Source: Fasciola hepatica
Taxonomy: Eukaryota > Platyhelminthes > Trematoda > Plagiorchiida > Fasciolidae
Reading direction: 5' to 3'
Assembly: GCA_948099385.1 (NCBI GenBank)
Contig: CANUEZ040000165.1
Coordinates: forward strand, 3,174,501-3,238,500
DNA length: 64,000 nt
This document shows, in pieces, positions 55,057 to 64,000 of the stretch. Made by a program: the position numbers and the translations under genes. The notes under the pieces were generated by a model. That model was given only the letters and a program-made list of their open reading frames with translations, did not search any database and had not been told where the DNA came from. Each line of letters begins with the position of its first letter. Position 1 is the first letter of the stretch.

Positions 55057-57692
55057 ACCCCCGGCCCGTGGTGACGACCCACGAAGCCGGGTATCACACC
55101 AATAGTCGTCTTTTGAACGTAAGGGACATTATTTCAAATAACCTATTCCTTGTAGATACCGGTGCCGAAGTGAGCGTCCTCCCCCGAGCGAACGACGACA
55201 ATAGCACACCGCAGGCCCAAACACTACGCGCTGCCAATGGCACGGCCATCCCAACGTTTGGCCAGCGGTCGCTCAACTTAAACTTGGGTTTAAAGCGTAA
55301 TTTTCGTTGGGTGTTCATCATCGCCGACGTCCCGTACCCAATTCTGGGCATTGACTTCCTGCAGCACTTTGACTTGTTAGTTGATGCACGGCGCCGCAGA
55401 GTGGTGGATCGTCAGACCACTCTCGCTGTTGCGGGTCATAATTCGCGAGTGAATCACGTCACGCCCTTTTACGTTCAACCACCGGCACACCAACCTTATG
55501 GCGAACTCATCGCCGCCTACCCGGCCATGTTTCGGCAGACCGGGCCTCTCCCAGCAGTGACCACCAGTGTCACTCACCATATCGGTACTAAGGGACCCCC
55601 AGTGTTCAGTAGGCCGCGTCGGTTAGCACCAGACAAGCTTCGTGTTGCACGGGCTGAATTCGAACATATGCTAGAACTGGGTATAATACGCCCTTCTGGT
55701 AGCCCTTGGGCTTCACCCCTTCATGTGGTTCCTAAGTCTAGTGGCGACTGGCGACTCTGTGGTGATTACAGAGCGCATAACAAAGTCACCGTCCCGGACC
55801 GATACCCGATTCCCCATATACAGGATCTTACTTCGTCTTTATCAGGTTGCTCCGTCTTCAGCCGTATCGATTTGGTTTGGGCGTACAACCAGATCCCGGT
55901 AGCAGAGGCCGATATACCTAAAACTGCCGTCACTACACCTTTCGGGCTGTTCGAGTTTCTGCGAATGCCGTTTGGACTCAGCAATGCAGCCCAGACCTTT
56001 CAACGGTTCATGCACGAGGCAACTCGTGGTTTGGAAAATGTCCACGTATACCTGGATGATATTTTGGTGGCGAGTTCTTCAGAGCAAGAGCACGCTACAC
56101 ACTTACGAGCACTTTTCGAACGCCTTAGCCAGCACGGCGTTACGATCAATATCGCGAAATGCGAATTAGGCCGGTCTGATATCACCTTCATAGGACATTC
56201 TATTTCATCCTTGGGTATCCGCCCTCTGTCAGATAAAGTTTCCGCTATTCGCGACTACTCTGAACCCCAATCTTTTCGCCAGTTGCGTCAGTTTGCCGGC
56301 CTGGTGAATTTCTACCGCCGATTTATTCCTCACTGTGCGGAAATGATGCAACCCCTCACCGACCTGTTGCGCGGAGGTAAGCGGAAGTTCGTGTTTCCCG
56401 ACACGGCACAAGCCGCATTCGCCTTGGTCAAAGATGCCGTCGCCAACACAGCACTCCTTACACACCCCGACCCTTTGGCTCCTATTTCGGTAGTGACGGA
56501 TGCCTTGGACACAGCGGTAGGAGCAGTACTGCAACAGTTCGTAGATGACTCTTGGCAACCTTTAGCATTCTTCTCCAAGCGCCTACAACCCGCGGAATCA
56601 AGGTACAGCACGTTCGGTAGAGAGTTATTAGCCATCTACTTGGGAATCCGTCATTTTCGACATGCACTCGAAGGCTGTTCGTTCACGGTGTTTACAGACC
56701 ACAAGCCTTTGGTTTACGCACTGAAGTCAGCTTCCGATCGATGCTCACCACGCGAGATTCGCCACTTAGACTTTGTCTCACAGTTTACTGTGGACATACG
56801 ACACGTCTCTGGGGTACTCAGTCCCGTCGCAGACGCCTTATCGCGCGCATATCAACTAAGTCTGTCACAAACGCCTAACATCAACTTGGACGCAATGGCA
56901 CAGGCTCAAACTATGGACCCTGACATCGAACAACTTCGACAAAACGGTTCTTTGAGTTTAACCACAGTGCCTATCCCAGCTTCCCAGAATACCATCGTGT
57001 GCGATGTGTCGCAAGGTCGCCCTAGGCCAGTAGTTCCTGCTGCCCACCGTTATCCTACTTTCCTGACACTCCATAATCTGGCTCATCCGGGTGTGACTGC
57101 CTCGGTAAAACTGATAACTGAGCGTTTTGTTTGGCACAATGTCAAACGAGATGTCCGTCAATGGGCTCGTGCTTGTCTGCAGTGTCAACGTGTTAAGACC
57201 AATAGGCACACTAAGGCGGCGTTAGCCAGGTTCCCAGAACCTGAAACACGCTTTCATCATGTGCACGTCGACCTCGTAGGACCACTCCCACCTTCGCTTG
57301 GGTACGTTTACATACTCACATGCGTGGATCGTTTTACTTGCTGGCCGCAGGCCATCCCTATCCCTCGTCCCACCTCGGAAGAGGCCGCGAAAGCTTTTCT
57401 GACCGGTTGGGTTAGTCATTTCGGTTGCCCGGAAATAGTGACCACCGATCGCGGTCCACATTTTGACGGCGCTTTCGGCAGCCTACTCGCTACGCTCGGT
57501 TCCCAACACGTTAAGACGACAGCTGACCACCCTCAGGCCAATCATATGGTTGAGCGTTTCCACCGGCAATTAAAAGCCGCCCTTCGAGCAAACGGTAACC
57601 CCCTTTGGAGTGAAACACTACCATTAGCACTCTTAAGCCTGCGTAGTACCGTTAAGGAGGAGTTACACACAACACCGGCCGTACTAGTATAA
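55011..57692 (+). CDS. pol: Pol of the CsRn1-like element (protease, RT, RNase H, integrase; broken at the end)
   Basis: The frame has 893 codons, offset -1 to gag with a 46-base overlap, so a ribosomal frameshift is implied. I see no classical slippery heptamer; CGG-GAA-AAC lies just before the gag stop. Protease [12 protein letters not shown] (active DTG at about residues 49-51). RT with [24 protein letters not shown] and [10 protein letters not shown] (YLDD about 347-350). RNase [18 protein letters not shown] and [12 protein letters not shown]. Integrase zinc domain (LHNLAHPGV then CLQCQ) and DDE core ([29 protein letters not shown]). It stops at a TAA (57690-57692), where related proteins go on with a G-x-x-L-R-L-P-G block; that block is found directly after the stop. 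Confidence 0.9.
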   Translation: MRTRVYVSRCSSGKLNPRPVVTTHEAGYHTNSRLLNVRDIISNNLFLVDTGAEVSVLPRANDDNSTPQAQTLRAANGTAIPTFGQRSLNLNLGLKRNFRWVFIIADVPYPILGIDFLQHFDLLVDARRRRVVDRQTTLAVAGHNSRVNHVTPFYVQPPAHQPYGELIAAYPAMFRQTGPLPAVTTSVTHHIGTKGPPVFSRPRRLAPDKLRVARAEFEHMLELGIIRPSGSPWASPLHVVPKSSGDWRLCGDYRAHNKVTVPDRYPIPHIQDLTSSLSGCSVFSRIDLVWAYNQIPVAEADIPKTAVTTPFGLFEFLRMPFGLSNAAQTFQRFMHEATRGLENVHVYLDDILVASSSEQEHATHLRALFERLSQHGVTINIAKCELGRSDITFIGHSISSLGIRPLSDKVSAIRDYSEPQSFRQLRQFAGLVNFYRRFIPHCAEMMQPLTDLLRGGKRKFVFPDTAQAAFALVKDAVANTALLTHPDPLAPISVVTDALDTAVGAVLQQFVDDSWQPLAFFSKRLQPAESRYSTFGRELLAIYLGIRHFRHALEGCSFTVFTDHKPLVYALKSASDRCSPREIRHLDFVSQFTVDIRHVSGVLSPVADALSRAYQLSLSQTPNINLDAMAQAQTMDPDIEQLRQNGSLSLTTVPIPASQNTIVCDVSQGRPRPVVPAAHRYPTFLTLHNLAHPGVTASVKLITERFVWHNVKRDVRQWARACLQCQRVKTNRHTKAALARFPEPETRFHHVHVDLVGPLPPSLGYVYILTCVDRFTCWPQAIPIPRPTSEEAAKAFLTGWVSHFGCPEIVTTDRGPHFDGAFGSLLATLGSQHVKTTADHPQANHMVERFHRQLKAALRANGNPLWSETLPLALLSLRSTVKEELHTTPAVLV

Positions 57693-58243
57693 GGCTGTAC
57701 ACTCCGTCTCCCTGGGGAGTTGGTAGCCCCTCACCAACCGTGACTTTCGACTACGGTGACTATGCTCAGCGCCTTACGCAGCACATGCGAGTGATCAAGG
57801 CCAGTCCGCCGCGTGAACAACAGTCTACAAGTTATGTCCCAACTGCGTTAGGAACCGCTACTCATGTATTCCTTCGCGTCGATGGCGTTCGATCATCACT
57901 ACAAGCGCCATACACTGGCCCGTTTCCGGTGATAAAACGTAGGGCAAAAACATTTGTCATAGACATCAACGGACGACACGACACCGTATCTATCGACCGT
58001 CTCAAGCCTGCCGTCATTGAGTGCAAGCCGCTCGGCCAATTTACACCCGCTCAAGTCGCTCAGTCACCTGCATCGAGCGAGTTACTACTCGAACCACCCC
58101 CAATTAAGCCTAGTGAGGACTCGGCAGCTAGTCCATCAGATTCTCCAACCGTACCCGCAACGCGAAGTAGCCGTCGCGGTCGCCAACTACGAAATCCCGT
58201 CCGCTTCGCCGATTTCGTGACGATTTTTACAATCGACTGTTAG
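57693..58243 (+). pseudogene. pol: End of pol (integrase C-terminal domain), cut off by nonsense and frameshift
   Basis: Directly after the stop the same frame reads T-L-R-L-P-G-E-L-V-A-P. A one-base loss before about 57740 then moves the sequence to another frame, which continues open for 167 codons (DYGDYAQRLTQHMRVI, TATHVFLRVDGVRSSLQAPY, GPFPVIKRRAKTFVIDINGR, VSIDRLKPA). This is the usual end of gypsy integrases (a GPY/F-like GPFPV block). Only one base change and one indel separate this from an open frame. Confidence 0.8.
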
Positions 58244-58831
58244 CAATAAGTTGGGAAGTTCGCCATGGATTTACCAAAAAACAGACCCGTGAAATTACAA
58301 TCGGTAGTTATGGTTTCATTTTCTTCTGGTCCTCTAGCTACTCCAACAACACAGAACATCGTTTGTGTGTTGTTATTACGGCCCAACATCCGCCGGCGCC
58401 CTCAGGCGCTATTTTGTTCCAGTTCACCTTGCCCTCTCTCAGACGGATCTACACAGTCACATTGGCTTCATCCGTAGCCTGGCTGACTCCCGTGCACGTT
58501 CAAGGAGCCAACCGCTCACTGGACAACGGGACGATTGGTCAGCCTGGCACTGGAGACGGCAACTGGACGCCTTTTTGGATGGACCTGACGAGGCATTTTC
58601 CGGCTTGCATTCGTATGAGACCCGCGGGCGCCAAAACACAGTTGGACCTACGTACGTTGGACCTACGCACATCGGACCTCGAGAGTGCAGGCACCGTTAA
58701 ACTCATCAGCAGTCGTTCGACGTCAACAACAATATAACGGAGAAGCTATGAGGAGTTCCTGGACGACCAATAATTCCGGCTTACCATCACGATCGAAGCC
58801 CAACTCCGTAGGACTTCTAGGAGGAGGCCCC
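58244..58831 (+). other. 3' untranslated region of the CsRn1-like element with polypurine tract
   Basis: There are open frames (for example 58363-58737) but they show neither transmembrane segments nor any envelope-like feature. I treat them as chance frames. AGGAGGAGGCCCC just before the 3' LTR (58819-58831) is the likely polypurine tract, although it ends in four C. Confidence 0.55.
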
Positions 58832-59126
58832 TGTAGCGGTTGCCATCTTCGTTCATACTTTTACCACGTTTATTGTTTAACTGAACGCTGACTGCCATTT
58901 GACCGTTGCTCTTGCGCACGCTCTTACGCACGCTCCCAAATACACGCTAACCACTATCTCTCCCAATCGCCTTCTCATTCTCACGGGTCGTGGAGAATAC
59001 TGTTCTGGTTAACATATTTGTGCAGTGCCGCACATTAGAGTAACGTGCAGGTGGCCCACGCAGTACGAATGACCGAAGCACGCGTTTACTAAGGAAACCG
59101 CGAAGTAAGGTCTAATCAACCCTACA
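58832..59126 (+). repeat. 3' LTR of the CsRn1-like element
   Basis: 295 bp, TGTAGCGG...CCTACA. It is followed by the duplicated target GTGT at 59127-59130. Confidence 0.93.
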
Positions 59127-61458
59127 GTGTGGTTGCTCCATTAATGGAAAACGTGTGACCAGTCCCTCTGCCGAAAGACATGCTCACGCATTTGTCATCA
59201 TTAACTGGGAGGTTCCAATCCTCGGACCAGCGTTTTGTTTCATAAACTGCAATTTGCAGGTCTTCAACGCTTGAACTCCAGAGGGTTACATCATCTGCGT
59301 ACATGGCAATGTTCGCAGGAACGGCTGTCGGTAGATCATTTATGTAGATCAGGAAAAGAAGAGGACCTAAGACTGACCCTTGGGGGATCCCAGTTGTTAC
59401 TGGGGTGGGTTGAGACAAGACATTCCCGACTTTAACCACAAAGGCGCGGTCGGTAAGGAAGCTACGTAGGATGGCCAACATGGAGCCTGTGATCCCGTAC
59501 GTCTGCAGCTTATAAAGAAGAGGGGCATGTGGGACATTATCGGAGGCCTTAGCAAAATCGATGAATACAGCGTGTGAGAGCTGGCCATCATCATAGGCTT
59601 TCGTTAGACTATCCATGACAGTAAGCATATTTGTGATGCATGACCTGCCAGGAAGAAACCCATGTTGGGACGGGGAGAGGATCTTATTTCTATGAAGATG
59701 GGAAAGAATCTCACTCTTAAGAATTCCCTCAAAAATTTTGCTAGGGATGCTAGTGAGGCTTATGGGTCTGTAACTAGAAGCAAGGTGTCTACTACCCTTC
59801 TTATAGATGGGTGCGATCACTGCTTTTTTCCAGTTACGGGGGAAAACGCCATCGTCAACACATTGCTGAAAAAGCGAGGCATAAGAAGCAGCTAATGTAT
59901 CCGCGGCTTCCTTGAGAATACGTGGGTGGATTAGGTCAGGACCCATGGAGCAATATTGGTTGAGCCGTCGGAAACCTTGAGCGACTGCACCAATGGGAAT
60001 AGTTACGCGGTTAAGGGTAGTGGTCAGAGATAACGGGTGCATAGTAGGGTGGGATGATATGGGTATGGAGCTAAAAGTTGTACGGAAGTAGGAGCTGAAT
60101 GCCTCGGCTACTTGGCTAGGGGAAGTGATTGGAGATCCGGCACTATCTTTGAGAGCTAACGGCGTCGGAGCTGTGCCCCTTAGACGGCGCACGTACTGAA
60201 AGAAAAATGCCTTATTGGTTCGTGCTCGATCAAGTACAGATCGCTGGACTGCATTCTGATAGGACCTAATCTTGTCTTTGCATATGTTCCTTATGATCCT
60301 GAAGTCTTCTGCATCACGGGCAAGGCCTGTGGCTTTATATGTAGCAAAGAGGCGTGCGCGTTCGTCTAGAATGCGCCTAATGGGGCGAGGGAGGGGTCGC
60401 TTAGCGGTCTGTGGGCGACGAATTCTGGGGACAAAATGCCTATCAGCTAAGGAGATTAACTCTCTGAGATTCTCTGCCATTTCATCAGCAGAGTTACCTG
60501 AGTTACTTAAATTTAGCTGGGAGCGAAAAAATGCACAGACTTGGTCAAAGTTGGTCCTTTTGAAGGATCTCAAAATTTTAGTTTCTGACGGAAGAGGAGG
60601 CCATTTCGCGATATAATCAAATCCAACGAGAATGTGATCACTTTTGCCGAGGGGCGGCAAGTAATGCACCACATCTATTAGGAACCGATCATTGGTGATG
60701 ACCAGGTCTAGTAGGGACGTGGCGTGGCCTGTGCGATATCTAGTCGGATCTCTTAGGTTCTGCGCCCATGAGTTTTTCAGTACGAGATCAAGGAGGGGTT
60801 TACCGAAAGTGAAATCCGGGGCATCAGTTCTTTGCCAGTTTGTACTGGGAGAGTTGAAGTCACCAGTGACTAACAGATGGGTGAAGTCTGTATAGCTTTT
60901 CAGGGAGCCTAATAAGCCTATGAGACCTAGGCTGTCAGTTGAATTGCATGCGGGAGGACGGTAGACAACACCAAGCAATAGGGTATCTGTCCTAGAGAGG
61001 TTAAACACGGCCCACAAACAATCAATACATGAAAAGGTTGGTGTTGTCAGTAAGGTGGGAGGAGGGATCGAATTATCGTAGTATATGATGACCCCGCCGG
61101 CACGACCTCTACTGGAGTCCCGCCTTACTGCGAAGTATCCCGGAATGGATATTTCGGCATCAAGTATGTCAGGGGTGAGCCAGGTTTCTGTGAGGGCTAT
61201 GATCTGAGGCTCCTTATCCACTGCAAGCTGCCGAAGCTCCGGGATCTTATTCAACATACTCAGGCAATTGCTGTAAAAACACTTGAGCACATGCTCAGGA
61301 GTTTTTGCAGAATCGCCAGAGGCAGCTGGTTTTGGGTTTGAGGAGGGGGAAAGAGGGGGATTTGAGAATGGAAAGGAGGTCCTGGGAGAGTCGGGGGCTG
61401 AAGATATTGGGGGGCTAGAGGGTAAGCAGACTGCTGGGGGGACCGGTAGGTTTTGATG
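59127..61458 (-). pseudogene. ORF2 of the CR1/Jockey-like element, N-terminal part (endonuclease and RT)
   Basis: The frame is open from about 61458; conserved sequence starts at about 61290. The codon there is GTG, and the first ATG lies in LSMLNK slightly downstream, so the true start is uncertain. Endonuclease blocks: PQIIALTETWLTPD, AGGVIIYYDN, LLVTGDFNSPSTNW, TSLLDLVITND, GKSDHILVGFD. RT blocks: IAPIYKKGSRHLASSYRPIS, QHGFLPGRSCITN, AVFIDFAKASDNVPH, GIPQGSVLGPLLFLIYIN and MYADDVTLW (active site intact). It ends abruptly at 59127 where the LTR element begins; the remaining C-terminus is at 53701-53093. Confidence 0.9.
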
Positions 61459-61494
61459 TCAAGTAACCTGGGGGTATCAATCCAGGTGGACGGT

Positions 61495-62036
61495 CTACAT
61501 CCTTCGGTCTCCGAAAGCGTGGGCTGCTTTTTGTGGTTTGCCCTTCTGCGCACTGCTAGATGCCGTATTCTGAGTTCTCTTGTTGGTGAGCTTATTTTTC
61601 ATGACAGCACCAGATATATTATCCGGTGCTTTAACCTCCTCACTGCTTCTTTCAGTAGAAACAAGTTGCAGGTTCTTGTCTGGGCTCAAGGATGAGTGAG
61701 TCTCGTCCGTTGAAACAGTCTTGTTGGCTATGATGGGGCCTGGGATGCTTTTCGTAAGCGACCGATGTTTAGTGGCACTTGGCCTACTACTGGGAGTACT
61801 TTCGGCGACGAGAAATGGTGTCATTAGGGAAGCGAGGGATGGTGGGCATGCAGCTCGGTCCTCACGGCGAGTTACCTGGACAACTGGCAGCACTCTGAGC
61901 TTATGATCGGCTTTTTGTGGAATTTTTGGCTTAGCCTTCTCACTGCGGATCCTCAGATGAAGTGGCTTATCAATGGATACGCCCTTGAGTCCTTCAATTT
62001 CCTCCTTGAGCTTTGCGTCTGACCCTGAAAGCTGCT
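61495..62036 (-). pseudogene. ORF1 C-terminal part of the CR1/Jockey-like element
   Basis: An open frame from about 62036 (YVKQLSGSDAKLKEEIEGLK, then LHLRIRSEKAKPKIPQKAD) ends with a Ser/Thr/Lys-rich tail and a stop at 61495. The charged, low-complexity composition is typical of nucleic-acid-binding ORF1 proteins, but no zinc finger is visible in this part. The N-terminus is missing. Confidence 0.55.
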
Positions 62037-62049
62037 TAACATAACTCGG

Positions 62050-62880
62050 GGTATACTGCCACTCAACATAGGTCTACTGCTTTCTTAAAAGCCTTTACTG
62101 TTGTGGTATATATGACCTCCTCCGGGAGCTTATTCCAATATGGTACCAATATATTCGAGAAGTGCTTCACCCTAATTTGGAGCCTCGAATGCTTCCTTTG
62201 TAATCTTAGGCTATGCCCCCTTGTGCCTCTCTCGGGGATCACAGAGAAAAGGTCTTCTCGACTTATTCCTAACAGTGAACGCTCACGATGCATAACGTCT
62301 CTCGCAGTTGATGTGCAATGAGGTTTTCCGTTTTCCTCTCATTTTTGAGGGGATTCGACGAAGTACACTCGGCAGTGGTGGGTGCGTAACTAGTGTGCAT
62401 ATCATCGAAGGAATTCTGGATGCTCGATCGGCCGTGGCCATTACCTGTTCTGTGCAAACTGAACTGAACTGAGTCCCTTCTATACCTTGAGGGTTTCTAT
62501 CAAATCCCCGCAAATGCGCCGTCTTTCCATCGAGAACAGGTCTAGGGCAAAGAGACGCTCTGTTTAGCCAAACCCCCTTGCCCAGTCGTCATTCTAGTGG
62601 CTAGCCCTTGCACTTTCTCCAGACAGTCTATATCTTTCTGGTAGTGTGGTGCCCAGGTCTGCAAGCAGTACTCCGTATGCGGCCTGACTGTGGCCTGATA
62701 TATCGGAACGAAAATCTCCGGATCTCTACGCGACATAATGGATCTAACTCGGAAGAGTTCTCTCCTGGCCATATTGGCTGCTGTGGTGCACCAAAGTGGT
62801 CCGAATGTTGGTACTGTCGAGTGGTGGATTGCAAGGGAGAGAAGGAAAAGCAGGTTCGCCCTCGAAGAACCGGCAGTCGC
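62050..62880 (-). mobile_element. CR1-like ORF2 C-terminal remnant
   Basis: The minus frames 62772-62542 (ARRELFRVRSIMSRRDPEIF, QATVRPHTEYCLQTWAPHYQ, DIDCLEKVQGLATRM) and 62293-62063 (ERGTRGHSLRLQRKHSRLQI, FSNILVPYWNKLPEEVI, VKAFKKAVDLC) form, in that order, the usual C-terminal end of CR1-type ORF2 proteins. A stretch at about 62300-62470 between them does not fit and may be a later insertion. Dead. Confidence 0.65.
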
Positions 62881-62983
62881 GTTGGATAATCAGGTCCACT
62901 GTCTCAAATAGCTGCCATTCTTACCCTCGAGAATCCCCCATGAGGACAACTGAATAAATAAAAATGCCACAGTCTGCTGAATT

Positions 62984-63370
62984 TTATTGCATAGTGGGTA
63001 AACAAATGATGTGCCTTAGAAAAGAGGGGAGTGAAACGGAGCTGTGTAACCTGAGGGTACTCTCGATTGGCTGGTCATAGTCCGGGAGAACCTCGCCCCA
63101 GCAGTCATCCAGCCATCGTTCAAACACGACGACGCTATTAGCCGCTACCATACAGAGTGGCGGTTTGTTCCACGGGTTCGTAACACGGTGAGAGAATAAA
63201 TGTGCTCTATCGCTTTTGATGGCCCTGGGTTTCATCAGTTTGTGTTCATGTCCCCTGAGCCCCGGGTTTTTGCTTACAACTAACAACATCCTGCCGGATT
63301 CGGACTGTAGCGACCTGGAGATGACTAAGCTTGAATGTGTAAATTCATGACCAAAAATTACTCTAGACAA
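62984..63370 (-). mobile_element. CR1-like ORF2 C-terminal remnant, second type
   Basis: The 128-codon frame encodes NPGLRGHEHKLMKPRAIKSD, then HLFSHRVTNPWNKPPLCMVA and VVFERWLDDCWGEVLPDY. It is the RGH...F..RV.N.WN.LP...F...LD pattern of CR1-type C-termini, from another family than the neighbouring copy. Confidence 0.6.
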
Positions 63371-63379
63371 ACATAACCA

Positions 63380-64000
63380 GCTAGCGCTTTGCTCTAAGCA
63401 GTTTGTATGTTGATCGATGTCACAGAGCTGTGCATTGTTTGTCTGCTTTTAGTGAGGACAGTTAGATTCCGCCGATTGAAAAACCACACTGTTGACTGCT
63501 CTGCTTGCGGACAGTTGAACCTTTAGTACCCTTAGCTATATCGCGTCCAGTGTCGCTCCTAAAAGCAAACGTTAATGACACTGTCTCAATACAAACCGCA
63601 CTTCACTATACCACCGACTTTTATCTTCTTTTGGCACGCGTGGCGACTTTTGGCTTGTTCCCCTTTCCATAGGTCGTTCTCGGGATCTAGTTACTGCCTG
63701 GTATCTGGAGTACCAAAGGGTAACCCGCGGAGCTGCTTGAACGTTCCTATGAGATCTTCCTTGGGCCTCGCCTACGGAGTGAACACAGGTCGAGTGCTTT
63801 GAAGCGTTCCTTGTATGTCATGTCCCTCGGAACTCAACTCTGCGACCTTGGTAATTCTTTCCAATTTTTCCTTACATTAATGGATCTGTTCCATCATTTG
63901 CTGAAGAAAGTAGAAGAAGAACTCTTCTCGCCAGTCAGGTGATAGGCAATCCAATATTAGCGTTCCATTGCACTGAGTGCTTCAGGTCGTAGCCGTGGTT
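63380..64000. other. Unassigned sequence
   Basis: A minus-strand region around 63690-63900 faintly resembles CR1-like ORF2 sequence, but I cannot support it. No gene is recognised. Confidence 0.25.

Larger units (their letters stand above)
53702..59126 (+). mobile_element. CsRn1-like Ty3/gypsy LTR retrotransposon
   Basis: The element is 5425 bp, with 295-bp LTRs that I see differing at one base (T versus C, near their 3' ends). Both start TG and end CA. The duplicated target is GTGT (53698-53701 and 59127-59130). The primer-binding site matches the 3' end of tRNA-Trp, as described for the CsRn1 group of trematodes. Gag and pol overlap in different frames. Pol is damaged near its end by one nonsense codon and one frameshift. 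It is inserted antisense in ORF2 of a CR1/Jockey-like element. Confidence 0.93.
53093..62036 (-). mobile_element. CR1/Jockey-like non-LTR retrotransposon, split by an LTR element
   Basis: It runs from 62036 to about 53050 on the minus strand, interrupted at 59126-53702 by the plus-strand LTR retrotransposon. It consists of the end of ORF1 (62036-61495), ORF2 with AP endonuclease and reverse transcriptase (61458-59127) and its last part (53701-53093), then a short 3'UTR. Without the insert and one copy of the 4-bp duplication the ORF2 frame is unbroken over 923 codons counted from 61290. The 5' end abuts an older CR1-like tail at about 62040, so the element is 5'-truncated in ORF1. Confidence 0.9.

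Noticed and set aside
58363..58737. 124-codon frame after pol, possible envelope-like gene
   Set aside because: There is no signal peptide, transmembrane segment or coiled region, and overlapping frames are equally open. CsRn1-like elements lack such a gene, so it is treated as 3'UTR.

Overview
The window is eukaryotic genomic DNA. It has a spliced gene with GT/AG introns, no operons, and is dominated by retrotransposon sequence. The mixture (RTE-like and CR1/Jockey-like non-LTR elements, a CsRn1-like Ty3/gypsy element primed by tRNA-Trp, a Penelope-like remnant, a tRNA-derived SINE) together with mid-range base composition suggests a digenean trematode other than Schistosoma, such as a liver or lung fluke. 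That assignment is an inference from element types; no species-specific marker was used.

The only host gene I can support is the catalytic A subunit of the vacuolar H+-ATPase (ATP6V1A) on the minus strand. Eleven coding exons at 40582-40498, 38398-38270, 37962-37873, 35000-34738, 31139-30988, 30907-30745, 29002-28731, 16455-16314, 13417-13214, 7728-7634 and 7429-7237 join in frame to 596 codons. Only about the last 20 codons expected for the family are missing. The gene covers more than 33 kb, and most of the larger introns hold retrotransposons or their fragments. The first coding exon begins exactly after a pyrimidine tract plus AG, so an upstream 5'UTR exon or a trans-spliced leader is needed. 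Only about 45 bp upstream of the ATG lies the 3' end of an RTE-like element.

Layout. 0.7-6.7 kb: a patchwork of RTE-like fragments. 7.2-40.6 kb: the ATP6V1A gene; its 12-kb intron 7 holds a near-full-length RTE-like element (18572-22398) and the first copy of a 5.1-kb composite block. 40.6-46.1 kb: RTE-like element B and the second copy of the composite block, nearly identical to the first. 46.4-48.2 kb: a decayed Ty3/gypsy element with an RTE 3' tail inserted in it. 48.2-51.6 kb: RTE, CR1-like and Penelope-like remnants. 52.05-52.11 kb: two perfect palindromes. 53.1-62.0 kb: a CR1/Jockey-like element on the minus strand whose ORF2 is split by a 5.4-kb LTR retrotransposon on the plus strand, with a 4-bp target duplication. 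62.0-63.4 kb: older CR1-like tails.

RTE-like families are labelled A, B, D, F and G here for convenience only. Families share the endonuclease/reverse transcriptase plan. A ends in (GAT)n; B ends in a short AATAAACTGAAACTG-type tail. I found no RNA gene that looks functional, no CRISPR array and no clearly new protein system. The notable observations are structural: nested insertions, a very recent 5.1-kb duplication, shared dead active sites, a nested foldback repeat, and a possible trans-splice site.
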